From NCBI GenBank assembly GCA_050330055.1, contig JBHJOF010000296.1, forward strand, positions 1-10,236: a stretch of DNA of 10,236 nt, given 5' to 3'. Both the position numbers and the translations under genes were made by a program. The notes under the pieces were generated by a model, which saw nothing but the letters and a program-made list of their open reading frames with translations, did no database searches and was not told the origin of the DNA. Of this stretch, positions 1 to 6,138 are shown one piece after another (the first letter of the stretch is position 1; each line of letters starts with the position of its first letter). Source of the DNA: JBHJOF01 sp050330055 (GTDB lineage: Bacteria > Pseudomonadota > Alphaproteobacteria > Kiloniellales > JAKSDN01).

Positions 1-685
1 CCAGCGCCGCCAGCGCCTGCTCGGCCGGGCCCGCGGCGCGCAACAGCTCGAGGAACAGGCCACTGTGCCGCCCGGCAAGCGCGCTCACCGCCGCGGCGTC
101 CTTGCGATCGAGCGTGGCGCGCAGCTGCGCCACCTCGGCCGGCGCGAAGCCGAGCCCCTCCGCGATCGCGCCGACCAGCGTCGGCTGATTGAGGTCGGCC
201 GAGAGCTGGCCGACGCCGACCGCGGCCAGCGTTTCGGCGGCCAGCACCACGACCTCGGCATCGGCCTCGGGCCCGGCCGCGCCGATCAGCTCGACGCCGG
301 CCTGGCTGACCTGGCGCTCGGGGCGGAGCTGGCTGCCGCGCACGCGCAGCACCTGGCCGCCGTAGCACAGCCGCAGCGGGCGCGGCGCGTTGCGCAGCCG
401 GGTCGCGGCGATGCGCGCGACCTGGGGCGTGATGTCGGCGCGCAGCGCCATCATGCGCTGGCTGACCGGATCCATCAGGCGGAAGGTCTGCTGCGCCACC
501 GCGGCGCCGGCACCGGCCAGCAGCGTCTGTTCGAACTCCATCAGCGGCGGCTTGACCCGCTCGTAGCCGAAGGCGACGCAGGTCGCCAGCAGCCGGTCAA
601 CCGTTGCCGCCTCGTGCTCCGCCTCGGGCGCCAAGAGGTCCTGCAGGCCTGTGGGCAACAGGGCCTTTTCGCCGGCTTCGGTCAT
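1..685 (-). CDS. hisZ: ATP phosphoribosyltransferase regulatory subunit HisZ (partial, 3' end outside window)
   Basis: HisZ is a catalytically inactive relative of histidyl-tRNA synthetase. It joins the short form of HisG to make the ATP phosphoribosyltransferase that opens histidine biosynthesis in the cytoplasm and confers feedback control. Reading leftward from the ATG at 685, 228 codons are open to the window edge; full alphaproteobacterial HisZ is around 380 residues, so roughly the C-terminal 40% is missing. Visible family features are an N-terminal LLPTGLQDLLAPEA (residues 9-22), the class II synthetase-like motif LRADITPQVARI (81-92), and RPERQVSQAGVELIG (121-135). The separate HisRS anticodon-binding region would not be expected. 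A GGAGAGG lies 11 bases before the ATG, a rather long spacing, but no other in-frame start precedes it. In related genomes purA or hisG often follows hisZ; here that gene would be off the window. HisRS is the alternative, but the degenerate motifs and short leader favour HisZ. Confidence 0.9.
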   Translation of the reverse strand, partial: MTEAGEKALLPTGLQDLLAPEAEHEAATVDRLLATCVAFGYERVKPPLMEFEQTLLAGAGAAVAQQTFRLMDPVSQRMMALRADITPQVARIAATRLRNAPRPLRLCYGGQVLRVRGSQLRPERQVSQAGVELIGAAGPEADAEVVVLAAETLAAVGVGQLSADLNQPTLVGAIAEGLGFAPAEVAQLRATLDRKDAAAVSALAGRHSGLFLELLRAAGPAEQALAAL

Positions 686-840
686 CGCGTGGAGCGCCTC
701 TCCGTGGAACGCTGGCCCAGGTCTTGCGAATGCGGAACGCCGAGCATCTGTCGGGCGGGGCGGGTGGCCAGGCGGGAAGCGCGTGAGCGGTTCCCGCCTC
801 CTCACTCGGGAACGGGCCACCGTCCCCGGGGTTACTAGCG

Positions 841-863
841 CCTTTGCCGGCCGCCGGCAAAGG
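841..863. repeat. Perfect 10-bp hairpin in the hisZ/mscS divergent region
   Basis: CCTTTGCCGG (841-850) and CCGGCAAAGG (854-863) are exact reverse complements around a CCG loop. Because both flanking genes point away from it, it is not a 3' terminator of either. It may be a leader hairpin, an operator or a REP-type repeat. Its function is unknown. Confidence 0.5.
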
Positions 864-998
864 AAATCCGGGCCGCGGCGACTGCAGTTTTGAGAGATTT
901 CGGGGACTTCGCGGGCCTTTCGGCCCCGCCGGGCTGGCCGCGTGCGCCCCTGGCCGATATGGTTCGGGCCAGGGCAGGTTCGGCACCAGCGGGTGGGT

Positions 999-1003
999 GG
1001 AGG
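999..1003 (+). promoter_or_regulatory. Ribosome binding site that fixes the mscS start
   Basis: GGAGG at 999-1003 sits six bases before the ATG at 1010. The same frame is open upstream to 890, with another ATG near 959. Only the 1010 start has a well-placed Shine-Dalgarno sequence, and it gives the usual MscS length. Confidence 0.75.
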
Positions 1004-1009
1004 AACGCC

Positions 1010-1861
1010 ATGAACGATATGAATCAAGCGATGAACAATCTGCTGGAGCAATACGGCCAGCTCGTAGTGACCTACGGTCTCGATCTGGTCGGTGCAATCC
1101 TGCTGCTGATCGGCGGCTGGATCGTCGCCGCCTGGGCCCAGCGCATGACGCGCCGCGGCCTCGGCAAGATCAGGGGTTTTGACGTCACGGTCAGCGCCTT
1201 CCTGTCGAACATCGCCCGTTACCTGGTGCTGATCCTCGTTCTGATCGCGGTGCTGGCGCAGTTCGGCGTGCAGACCGCCAGCATCCTGGCCGTGCTCGGC
1301 ACCGCCGGCCTGGCGGTCGGCCTGGCCCTGCAGGGCACGCTCTCCAACATCGCCGCAGGCTTGATGCTGCTGGTGCTGCGGCCGTTCCGCTCGGGCGACT
1401 ACATCGACGCCGAGGGAACCGCCGGCACGGTGCAGGAGATCGGACTCTTCAACACCGAGCTCACCACCTTCGACGGCGTCTACCTCAGCGTGCCGAACAG
1501 CCAGATCTGGAACCGCTCGATCCTCAACTACTCGCGCCTGCCGACCCGGCGCCTCGACGTTCCGGTCGGCATCTCTTACGGCGACGACATCGACAAGGCG
1601 ATGGCCGCGTTGATGGAGCTGATGAAGGGCGACGACCGGGTGCTGGGCGAGCCGCCGCCCCAGGTGATGGTGACGAAGCTCGCCGACTCCTCGGTCAACC
1701 TGAACCTGCGCTGCTGGACCCAGGCGAGCAACTACTGGGCCCTGCTGTTCGACCTCAACAAGCGCGCCAAGGAAACCGTCGAGGCGGCCGGCTGCACCAT
1801 CCCCTTCCCGCAGCGCGAGATGCGCATCGTCGGCGGCCCGGTCCCGCAGGCAGCGGAATAG
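1010..1861 (+). CDS. mscS: MscS-type small-conductance mechanosensitive ion channel
   Basis: This inner-membrane channel opens under membrane tension to release solutes during hypo-osmotic shock, acting as a homoheptamer. The 283-residue product is close to the E. coli MscS length of 286. Three membrane segments are visible at about 23-43, 64-85 and 91-125. The third carries the pore-lining family signature GLAVGLALQGTLSN (100-113) followed by LRPFRSGDYID (123-133), which matches E. coli MscS almost residue for residue. The cytoplasmic part has the conserved VPNSQIWN (161-168) and NYSRLPTRRLDV (173-184) beta-domain motifs and ends with PFPQREMRI (265-273). The start is the ATG at 1010, chosen for its ribosome binding site and family length. 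The next gene on the same strand, a PqiA-like membrane protein, is separated by a 186-base gap containing a palindromic repeat, so co-transcription is uncertain. Confidence 0.95.
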   Translation: MNDMNQAMNNLLEQYGQLVVTYGLDLVGAILLLIGGWIVAAWAQRMTRRGLGKIRGFDVTVSAFLSNIARYLVLILVLIAVLAQFGVQTASILAVLGTAGLAVGLALQGTLSNIAAGLMLLVLRPFRSGDYIDAEGTAGTVQEIGLFNTELTTFDGVYLSVPNSQIWNRSILNYSRLPTRRLDVPVGISYGDDIDKAMAALMELMKGDDRVLGEPPPQVMVTKLADSSVNLNLRCWTQASNYWALLFDLNKRAKETVEAAGCTIPFPQREMRIVGGPVPQAAE

Positions 1862-1925
1862 CAGGCCGAGGGCGCGCATTCGAGAAGAGCCAGGCCGCAA
1901 AGTCGTGGGCGCTTGAAATCCTAGC

Positions 1926-2015
1926 TTGTCATTGCCGGGCTTGACCCGGCAATCCATGGCAAGTGCCAGGTTTCGCTCGCGGCATGGACCCCCGGGTCAA
2001 GGCCGGGGGTGACAA
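1926..2015. repeat. Paired palindromic intergenic repeat (TTGACCCGG family)
   Basis: Two 35-base arms (1926-1960 and 1981-2015) face each other as an imperfect inverted repeat around a 20-base spacer. Each arm is also a hairpin. The left is ATTGCCGGG-CTTGA-CCCGGCAAT (1931-1953), a perfect 9-bp stem. The right has an 8-bp stem ACCCCCGG/CCGGGGGT (1988-2010) around the complementary TCAAG loop. The arms differ mainly within the stems, and the changes on the two sides of each stem compensate one another. Repeats with a CCGGGCTTGACCCGG core are common between genes in alphaproteobacteria. The element lies in the gap between mscS and the PqiA-like gene. Confidence 0.8.
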
Positions 2016-2047
2016 ATAGAGATGTCAGGACAGACGCCAAGACAGCG

Positions 2048-2605
2048 ATGAGCAATTCAGACACCGCACGCAGTCAGCGCCGCACCCTGGCGGCGACGGC
2101 CGAGGGTGGCGACCGCTGGCTCGGCTTGCTGCTGGTCACGGCGGCCGGCCTGCTGCTGCTCGGCTGGATGCTGCCGATCATGACGGTCGAGAAGCTGCTG
2201 ATCCTGAGCGAGCGTGTCTCGATCCTGCGCGCCTGCGCCGAGCTGTGGAGCGAAAAGCACTACTTCCTGTTCCTGGTGATCGGCGTCTTCTCGGTGGTCT
2301 TCCCGCTGATCAAGCTCTGCGTCGCCCTCGGCCTGTGGCATTGCGCCGATCTCGCCAATCCGTCGCTGCAACGCTGGCTGGGCTGGCTGGAAGTGATCGG
2401 GCGCTGGTCCATGCTCGACGTCTTCGCCGTCGGCATCGGCGTGGCGGCGACGCAGATCTCGCTGATCAGCGAGGTGACCCTGCACGCCGGAATCTACCTC
2501 TTCACGGCCGCCGTCGTGCTGTCGATCGCCGTGGTGCAGCGCATGACCCTGCTGGCGCGCCGAGCCTGTGCTATGCTGGCCGAGAGGGGACGGCACGAAT
2601 CCTAG
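2048..2605 (+). CDS. PqiA-like (paraquat-inducible protein A domain) inner-membrane protein
   Basis: The 185-residue protein has a single PqiA-type membrane domain. Four hydrophobic segments are seen at about 24-44, 72-96, 122-142 and 147-167, with the family hallmark WSMLDVFAVG (120-129) at the start of the third. PqiA family members sit in the inner membrane; E. coli PqiA works with the MCE protein PqiB in lipid trafficking or envelope integrity. Here there is one PqiA module instead of two, no zinc-ribbon CxxC pairs, and no pqiB or other MCE gene nearby, so the role is not known. I chose the ATG at 2048. The only upstream in-frame start is a GTG at 2009, which lies inside the palindromic repeat. 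The Shine-Dalgarno sequence at 2048 is weak. A 105-residue membrane protein follows after 38 bases and is probably co-transcribed. Confidence 0.8.
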   Translation: MSNSDTARSQRRTLAATAEGGDRWLGLLLVTAAGLLLLGWMLPIMTVEKLLILSERVSILRACAELWSEKHYFLFLVIGVFSVVFPLIKLCVALGLWHCADLANPSLQRWLGWLEVIGRWSMLDVFAVGIGVAATQISLISEVTLHAGIYLFTAAVVLSIAVVQRMTLLARRACAMLAERGRHES

Positions 2606-2643
2606 CCGTGATTCGGGCAGGGAGAGGCCCGGAGAGGCGACCC

Positions 2644-2961
2644 ATGTTTCGGCACTATCCGCAGCGGGCGAGCCGCCTGGAGTCTGCCGTTCAGCTCGTG
2701 CTGCTGATCAGCCTGCTGGCCTTCACCGCCTTCTACGCCACGCTCAAGGCGATCGCGCCGGAGCCCGACGCCGCCGAGCGCATTGCAATCATCCTCCAGG
2801 CGGTCAAGATCACCGGCGTCTCCTTCCTGCTCTCGCTCGGCGTCTCCTTCCTGCGCATGGTGATGAAGGAAACGCCCCTGGTCCTGATCTGGGGCGCCCT
2901 GCTGGTCGTGGCGGTCATTGCCTGGGCGCTGGCCTGCCTGATCCTGCTCTCGGCGCTCTAG
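2644..2961 (+). CDS. Small three-helix membrane protein, function unknown
   Basis: I do not recognise this 105-residue product. It has a short basic N terminus (MFRHYPQRASRLE) and then three hydrophobic segments at about 15-36, 49-70 and 78-103, with a charged loop (PEPDAAER, 39-46) between the first two and MKETP (74-78) between the last two. No cysteine pair, lipobox or enzymatic motif is visible. The start is well supported: GGAGAGG at 2631-2637 lies six bases before the ATG. It follows the PqiA-like gene by 38 bases in the same direction, which suggests an operon and a shared membrane role. It is the last gene of the plus-strand group, and serA converges on it 167 bases further on. The gene call is firm; the function is open. 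Confidence 0.75.
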   Translation: MFRHYPQRASRLESAVQLVLLISLLAFTAFYATLKAIAPEPDAAERIAIILQAVKITGVSFLLSLGVSFLRMVMKETPLVLIWGALLVVAVIAWALACLILLSAL

Positions 2962-2987
2962 CCGCGGCCTGCGGCCGGCGCCGTCCA

Positions 2988-3073
2988 GGGGACTGTCCCC
3001 GATACGCGCGTACGCCCGGTGGAATCTCTCTACCGCGGCGGTCCGGGGACAGCCCCCTACGGGGACAGTCCCC
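2988..3073. repeat. Cluster of GGGGACWGTCCCC palindromic boxes in a convergent gap
   Basis: GGGGACTGTCCCC at 2988-3000 is a 13-base palindrome with T at its centre. Its exact reverse complement GGGGACAGTCCCC lies at 3061-3073, and a copy with one change, GGGGACAGCCCCC, lies at 3045-3057. The outer pair is identical over 15 bases (2987-3001 against 3060-3074, inverted). The gap is between the 3' ends of the small membrane protein gene and serA. That placement suits a REP-type repeat or a bidirectional stop for transcription. No T-tract follows, so an intrinsic terminator is not demonstrated. Confidence 0.65.
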
Positions 3074-3128
3074 TCACGCCGAAGCCCCGGCCGGCTGCAC
3101 CCAAGGGTCAGTCATCTCTCGATATTCG

Positions 3129-4718
3129 CTAGAACTTCAGCGGCATGGCCTGCTTGATCAGGGGCAGGCCGCGCACCTTCTCGAGCACCTGCGGCGGGAT
3201 CGCTTCGTCGAGCTCGATCAGCGCGATGGCGTCCTCGCCCGGCGCAGCGCGGCCCAGGTGGAAGGTGGCGATGTTGACGCCGGCGTCACCCAGCAAGGTG
3301 CCGAGGGCGCCGATCAGGCCCGGCTTGTCCTCGTTGGTGATGTAGAGCATGTGGGCGCCGAGCTCGGCCTCGATCGGGATGCCCTTGACCTCGACGAAGC
3401 GCGGCTTGCTGTGCCCGAACAGGGTGCCGGCGACCGAGCGGGTCTGGCGCTCGGTGCGCACCGTGAGGCGGATCAGCGACTGGTAGTCGCAGTCGCGATC
3501 GTGCTTGACCTCGCTCACGTCGATGTTGCGCTCGCGCGCGATGGTCGGCGCGTTGACCATGTTGACCGCGTCGAGCATTGGGCGCAGCAGCCCGGTCAGC
3601 GCCGCCTGGGTCAGCGGCCGGCAGTTCAGCGTCGCCACCTCGCCCTCGTACTCCAGGGTGACGCCCTCGAGGCCGGTGCGCGTAAGCTGGCCGGCGAAGC
3701 TGCCGAGCTGCTCGGCCAGCGTCATGTAGGGGCGCAAATTCCGCGCCTCCTCGGCCGTCAGCGACGGCAGGTTGAGCGCGTTGCTGACCGCGCCGGTCAG
3801 GAGGTAGTCGGCGACCTGCTCGGCGATCTGCAGCGCCACTTTCTCCTGCGCCTCGTTGGTCGAGGCGCCGAGATGCGGCGTGGCGATCACCTGCTCGAGG
3901 CCGAACAGCGGGTTCTCCTTGGCCGGCTCCTGGCTGAAGACGTCGAGCGCGGCGCCAGCCACCTGGCCGCGCTCGATCGCCGCCCGGAGGTCGGCTTCGA
4001 CAACGAGGCCGCCGCGCGCGCAGTTGATGATGCGCACCCCGCGCTTGCACTTGGCGAGCGCCTCGGCGTCGATCATGTCGCGGGTCTGGTCGGTCAGCGG
4101 CACGTGCAGCGTGATGAAGTCGGAACGCGCCAGAAGCTCGTCGAGATCGACCTTCTCGACACCGAGGCTCTCGGCCCGTTCCGGCGTCAGGAAGGGGTCG
4201 TAGCTGATCACCCGCATCTTCAGGCCGAGCGCCCGGTCGGCGACGATCGCGCCGATGTTGCCGCAGCCGATCACGCCCAGCGTCTTGTTGCTGAGCTCGA
4301 CGCCCATGAAGCGCGCCTTCTCCCACTTGCCCGACTGGGTCGAGCGGTCGGCCGCCGGGATCTGACGCGCCAGGGCGAACAGCAGGGCGATCGCGTGCTC
4401 CGCCGTGGTGATGGCGTTGCCGGCCGGCGCGTTCATCACCACCACGCCGCGCTGGGTGGCGGCCGGCACGTCGATGTTGTCGACGCCGATGCCGGCGCGG
4501 CCGACCACGCGCAGCCGCGTGGCGGCGGCGAGCACTTCGGCCGTCACCTTGCTGGCCGAGCGCACGATCAGGCCGTCGTAGTCGCCGACCCGCGCCAGCA
4601 GCTCCGGCGCCGAGAGGCCGCCGGGATCGTCGGCCTCGAGGCCGCGGCTGCGCATCGCCTCGGCCGCCTGCGGCCCCATCTTGTCGGCGATCAGGACTCG
4701 GGTAATCGCGTTATCCAT
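3129..4718 (-). CDS. serA: D-3-phosphoglycerate dehydrogenase
   Basis: SerA oxidises 3-phosphoglycerate to 3-phosphohydroxypyruvate with NAD+, the committed cytoplasmic step of serine synthesis. The 529-residue protein is the long form. It has a split substrate-binding domain (about 1-100 and 285-315), a Rossmann NAD domain with GCGNIG at 151-156, an ASB (allosteric substrate-binding) intervening domain (about 320-450), and a C-terminal ACT domain (about 455-529) beginning MLYITNEDKPGLIGALG. Catalytic residues fit the D-2-hydroxyacid dehydrogenase pattern: Arg235 in NCARGG, Glu264 in FSQEP and His282 in TPHLGAST. The ACT domain suggests serine feedback, as is known for some family members. 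The ATG at 4718 shares one base with the serC stop codon (TGATG), indicating translational coupling. A GTG three bases earlier is a possible alternative start. Product and operon assignment are firm. Confidence 0.97.
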   Translation of the reverse strand: MDNAITRVLIADKMGPQAAEAMRSRGLEADDPGGLSAPELLARVGDYDGLIVRSASKVTAEVLAAATRLRVVGRAGIGVDNIDVPAATQRGVVVMNAPAGNAITTAEHAIALLFALARQIPAADRSTQSGKWEKARFMGVELSNKTLGVIGCGNIGAIVADRALGLKMRVISYDPFLTPERAESLGVEKVDLDELLARSDFITLHVPLTDQTRDMIDAEALAKCKRGVRIINCARGGLVVEADLRAAIERGQVAGAALDVFSQEPAKENPLFGLEQVIATPHLGASTNEAQEKVALQIAEQVADYLLTGAVSNALNLPSLTAEEARNLRPYMTLAEQLGSFAGQLTRTGLEGVTLEYEGEVATLNCRPLTQAALTGLLRPMLDAVNMVNAPTIARERNIDVSEVKHDRDCDYQSLIRLTVRTERQTRSVAGTLFGHSKPRFVEVKGIPIEAELGAHMLYITNEDKPGLIGALGTLLGDAGVNIATFHLGRAAPGEDAIALIELDEAIPPQVLEKVRGLPLIKQAMPLKF

Positions 4719-5896
4719 CACGCTGCCGCCGCCTGCCCTGACTTGACCTGGGCATAGGCCCAGTCGAGCCAGGGCAGCAGCGCCTCGATATCGGCGGTCT
4801 CGACCGTGGCGCCGCCCCAGATGCGCAGGCCCGGCGGCGCGTCGCGATAGGCGCCGATGTCGTAGCCGGCGCCTTCCGCCTCGACCAGCGCCGCCAGCGC
4901 CTTGGCGATGCGCGCCTGGGCCTCGGCCGGCTGGCCGGTGAACCAGGGGTCGACGATCCTGAGGCAGATGCTGGTGCTGGAGCGGTTTGCCGGCGCCTCG
5001 GCCAGGAAGCCGGCCCAGTCGCTCTGCTCGACCCAGGCGGCGACCGCCGCCAGGTTGGCCTCGCTGCGCGCGATCAGGGCCGGCAGGCCGCCGATGCCCT
5101 CGGCCCAGGCCAAGCCGTCGAGGGCGTCCTCGACGCAGAGCATGGAGGGCGTGTTGATGGTGGCGCCCTCGAAGACCTGCTCGTCCAGCTTGCCCTGCTT
5201 GGTCAGGCGGAAAATTTTCGGCAGCGGCCAGGCCGGCCGGTGGCTCTCCAGGCGCTCGACCGCGCGCGGCGACAGCAGCAGCATGCCGTGCGCCGCCTCG
5301 CCGCCCAGCACCTTCTGCCAGGACCAGGTGACCACGTCGAGCTTGTCGAAGGGCAGCGCCATGGCGAAGGCGGCCGAGGTGGCGTCGCAGATGGTCAGGC
5401 CCTTGCGGCCGGCGGCGATCCAGCCGCCGTCCGGCACCCGCACGCCCGAGGTGGTGCCGTTCCAGGTGAAGACCACGTCGCGGTCGTCATCGACCTGCGC
5501 CAGATCCGGCAACTCGCCGTAGGGCGCCTCGAAGACCCTGAGATCAGGCAGCTTGAGCTGGCCCTTGACGTCGGAGACCCAGCCCTTGCCGAAGCTCTCC
5601 CAGGCCAGCATGTCGACCCCGCGGGCGCCGAGCAGGGCCCAGAGGGCCAGCTCGACCGCCCCGGTGTCGGAGGCCGGGACGATGGCCAGGCGATAGTCCT
5701 GCGGCACCCCCAGCAGGGCGCGCGAGCGCTCGATCACCGCCGCCAGGCGCGCCTTGCCGGCCTTGGCCCGGTGCGAGCGGCCGACCAGCGCATGCTGCAG
5801 CGCAGCAGGCGACCAGCCCGGACGCTTGGCGCAGGGCCCGGAGGAGAAGCAGGGGTTGGCGGGCTTGGCGGACGGGCGTCCCACGGCAGGCGGCAT
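4718..5896 (-). CDS. serC: Phosphoserine aminotransferase (alphaproteobacterial type)
   Basis: SerC is a PLP-dependent class V aminotransferase that moves an amino group from glutamate to 3-phosphohydroxypyruvate, giving phosphoserine; the family can also act in pyridoxal phosphate synthesis. The 392-residue protein starts with the subtype's motif NPCFSSGPCAKRPGW (14-28). It has the cofactor-site segment FTWNGTTSGVRVP (143-155), the PLP-ring aspartate in DATSAAF (Asp171) and the Schiff-base lysine in WSWQKVLGGE (Lys195). This sequence type differs from E. coli SerC and is the one usual in alphaproteobacteria. The ATG at 5896 is preceded by GAGGA (complement of 5905-5909) eight bases upstream. 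serA follows with a one-base overlap, so the pair is an operon for the first two serine steps; serB is not in the window. Confidence 0.96.
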   Translation of the reverse strand: MPPAVGRPSAKPANPCFSSGPCAKRPGWSPAALQHALVGRSHRAKAGKARLAAVIERSRALLGVPQDYRLAIVPASDTGAVELALWALLGARGVDMLAWESFGKGWVSDVKGQLKLPDLRVFEAPYGELPDLAQVDDDRDVVFTWNGTTSGVRVPDGGWIAAGRKGLTICDATSAAFAMALPFDKLDVVTWSWQKVLGGEAAHGMLLLSPRAVERLESHRPAWPLPKIFRLTKQGKLDEQVFEGATINTPSMLCVEDALDGLAWAEGIGGLPALIARSEANLAAVAAWVEQSDWAGFLAEAPANRSSTSICLRIVDPWFTGQPAEAQARIAKALAALVEAEGAGYDIGAYRDAPPGLRIWGGATVETADIEALLPWLDWAYAQVKSGQAAAA

Positions 5897-5987
5897 CGGT
5901 GCGGTCCTCGGCTCTGGCGGACGGAGTTGGCGCCGCGGCGGAAGGCGCGGCGGGCGCGGAGTTTAGCACCATGCTGCAGTGCGTCAA

Positions 5988-6016
5988 CGGAGCCCAGGCC
6001 CGGCTCCGCTATGATA
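5988..6016 (-). promoter_or_regulatory. Candidate serC promoter -10 and leader hairpin
   Basis: Read on the minus strand, TATCAT (complement of 6011-6016) could be a -10 element about 115 bases before the serC start. Just downstream, CGGAGCC and GGCTCCG (5988-5994 with 6002-6008) form a perfect 7-bp stem with a 7-base loop. A TTGTAC lies about 20 bases upstream of the -10, which is too far for a standard -35. Alphaproteobacterial serC genes can carry a conserved leader (the Rfam serC motif). I cannot confirm a match by eye. Confidence 0.3.
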
Positions 6017-6138
6017 GACTCGCCGGGGTCGGGCCTGTACAAGAGCCGGCTTCGGCCTCCGGGGTCAAGGGGATCGGCCCTCCCCGGGGCGGCCCGCCGG
6101 CCGGGGCGAGCAGCGGGGCAAGCAACAGAGACGAGGGA

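Larger units (their letters stand above)
686..1009. other. Divergent intergenic region between hisZ and mscS
   Basis: No gene is supported in these 324 bases. The open frames that cross it have no recognisable domain and overlap real genes. It must hold the promoters for hisZ (leftward) and mscS (rightward), but I cannot point to a convincing -35/-10 pair for either. It contains the perfect hairpin at 841-863 described separately, and a shorter GGGCC/GGCCC inverted repeat around 916-926. Confidence 0.6.

Noticed and set aside
65..838. Long plus-strand open frame overlapping hisZ
   Set aside because: It is antisense to the well-supported hisZ frame, is arginine- and alanine-rich, and has no family motif; high GC content produces such frames.
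2568..4757. A 729-codon plus-strand open frame across serA
   Set aside because: It is antisense to serA, crosses an intergenic repeat cluster, and its translation shows only low-complexity Arg/Ala/Asp-rich sequence.
6010..6015. TATGAT as a plus-strand -10 for the SLC13 gene
   Set aside because: No -35-like sequence lies at a suitable distance, and the same bases fit at least as well as a minus-strand -10 for serC.
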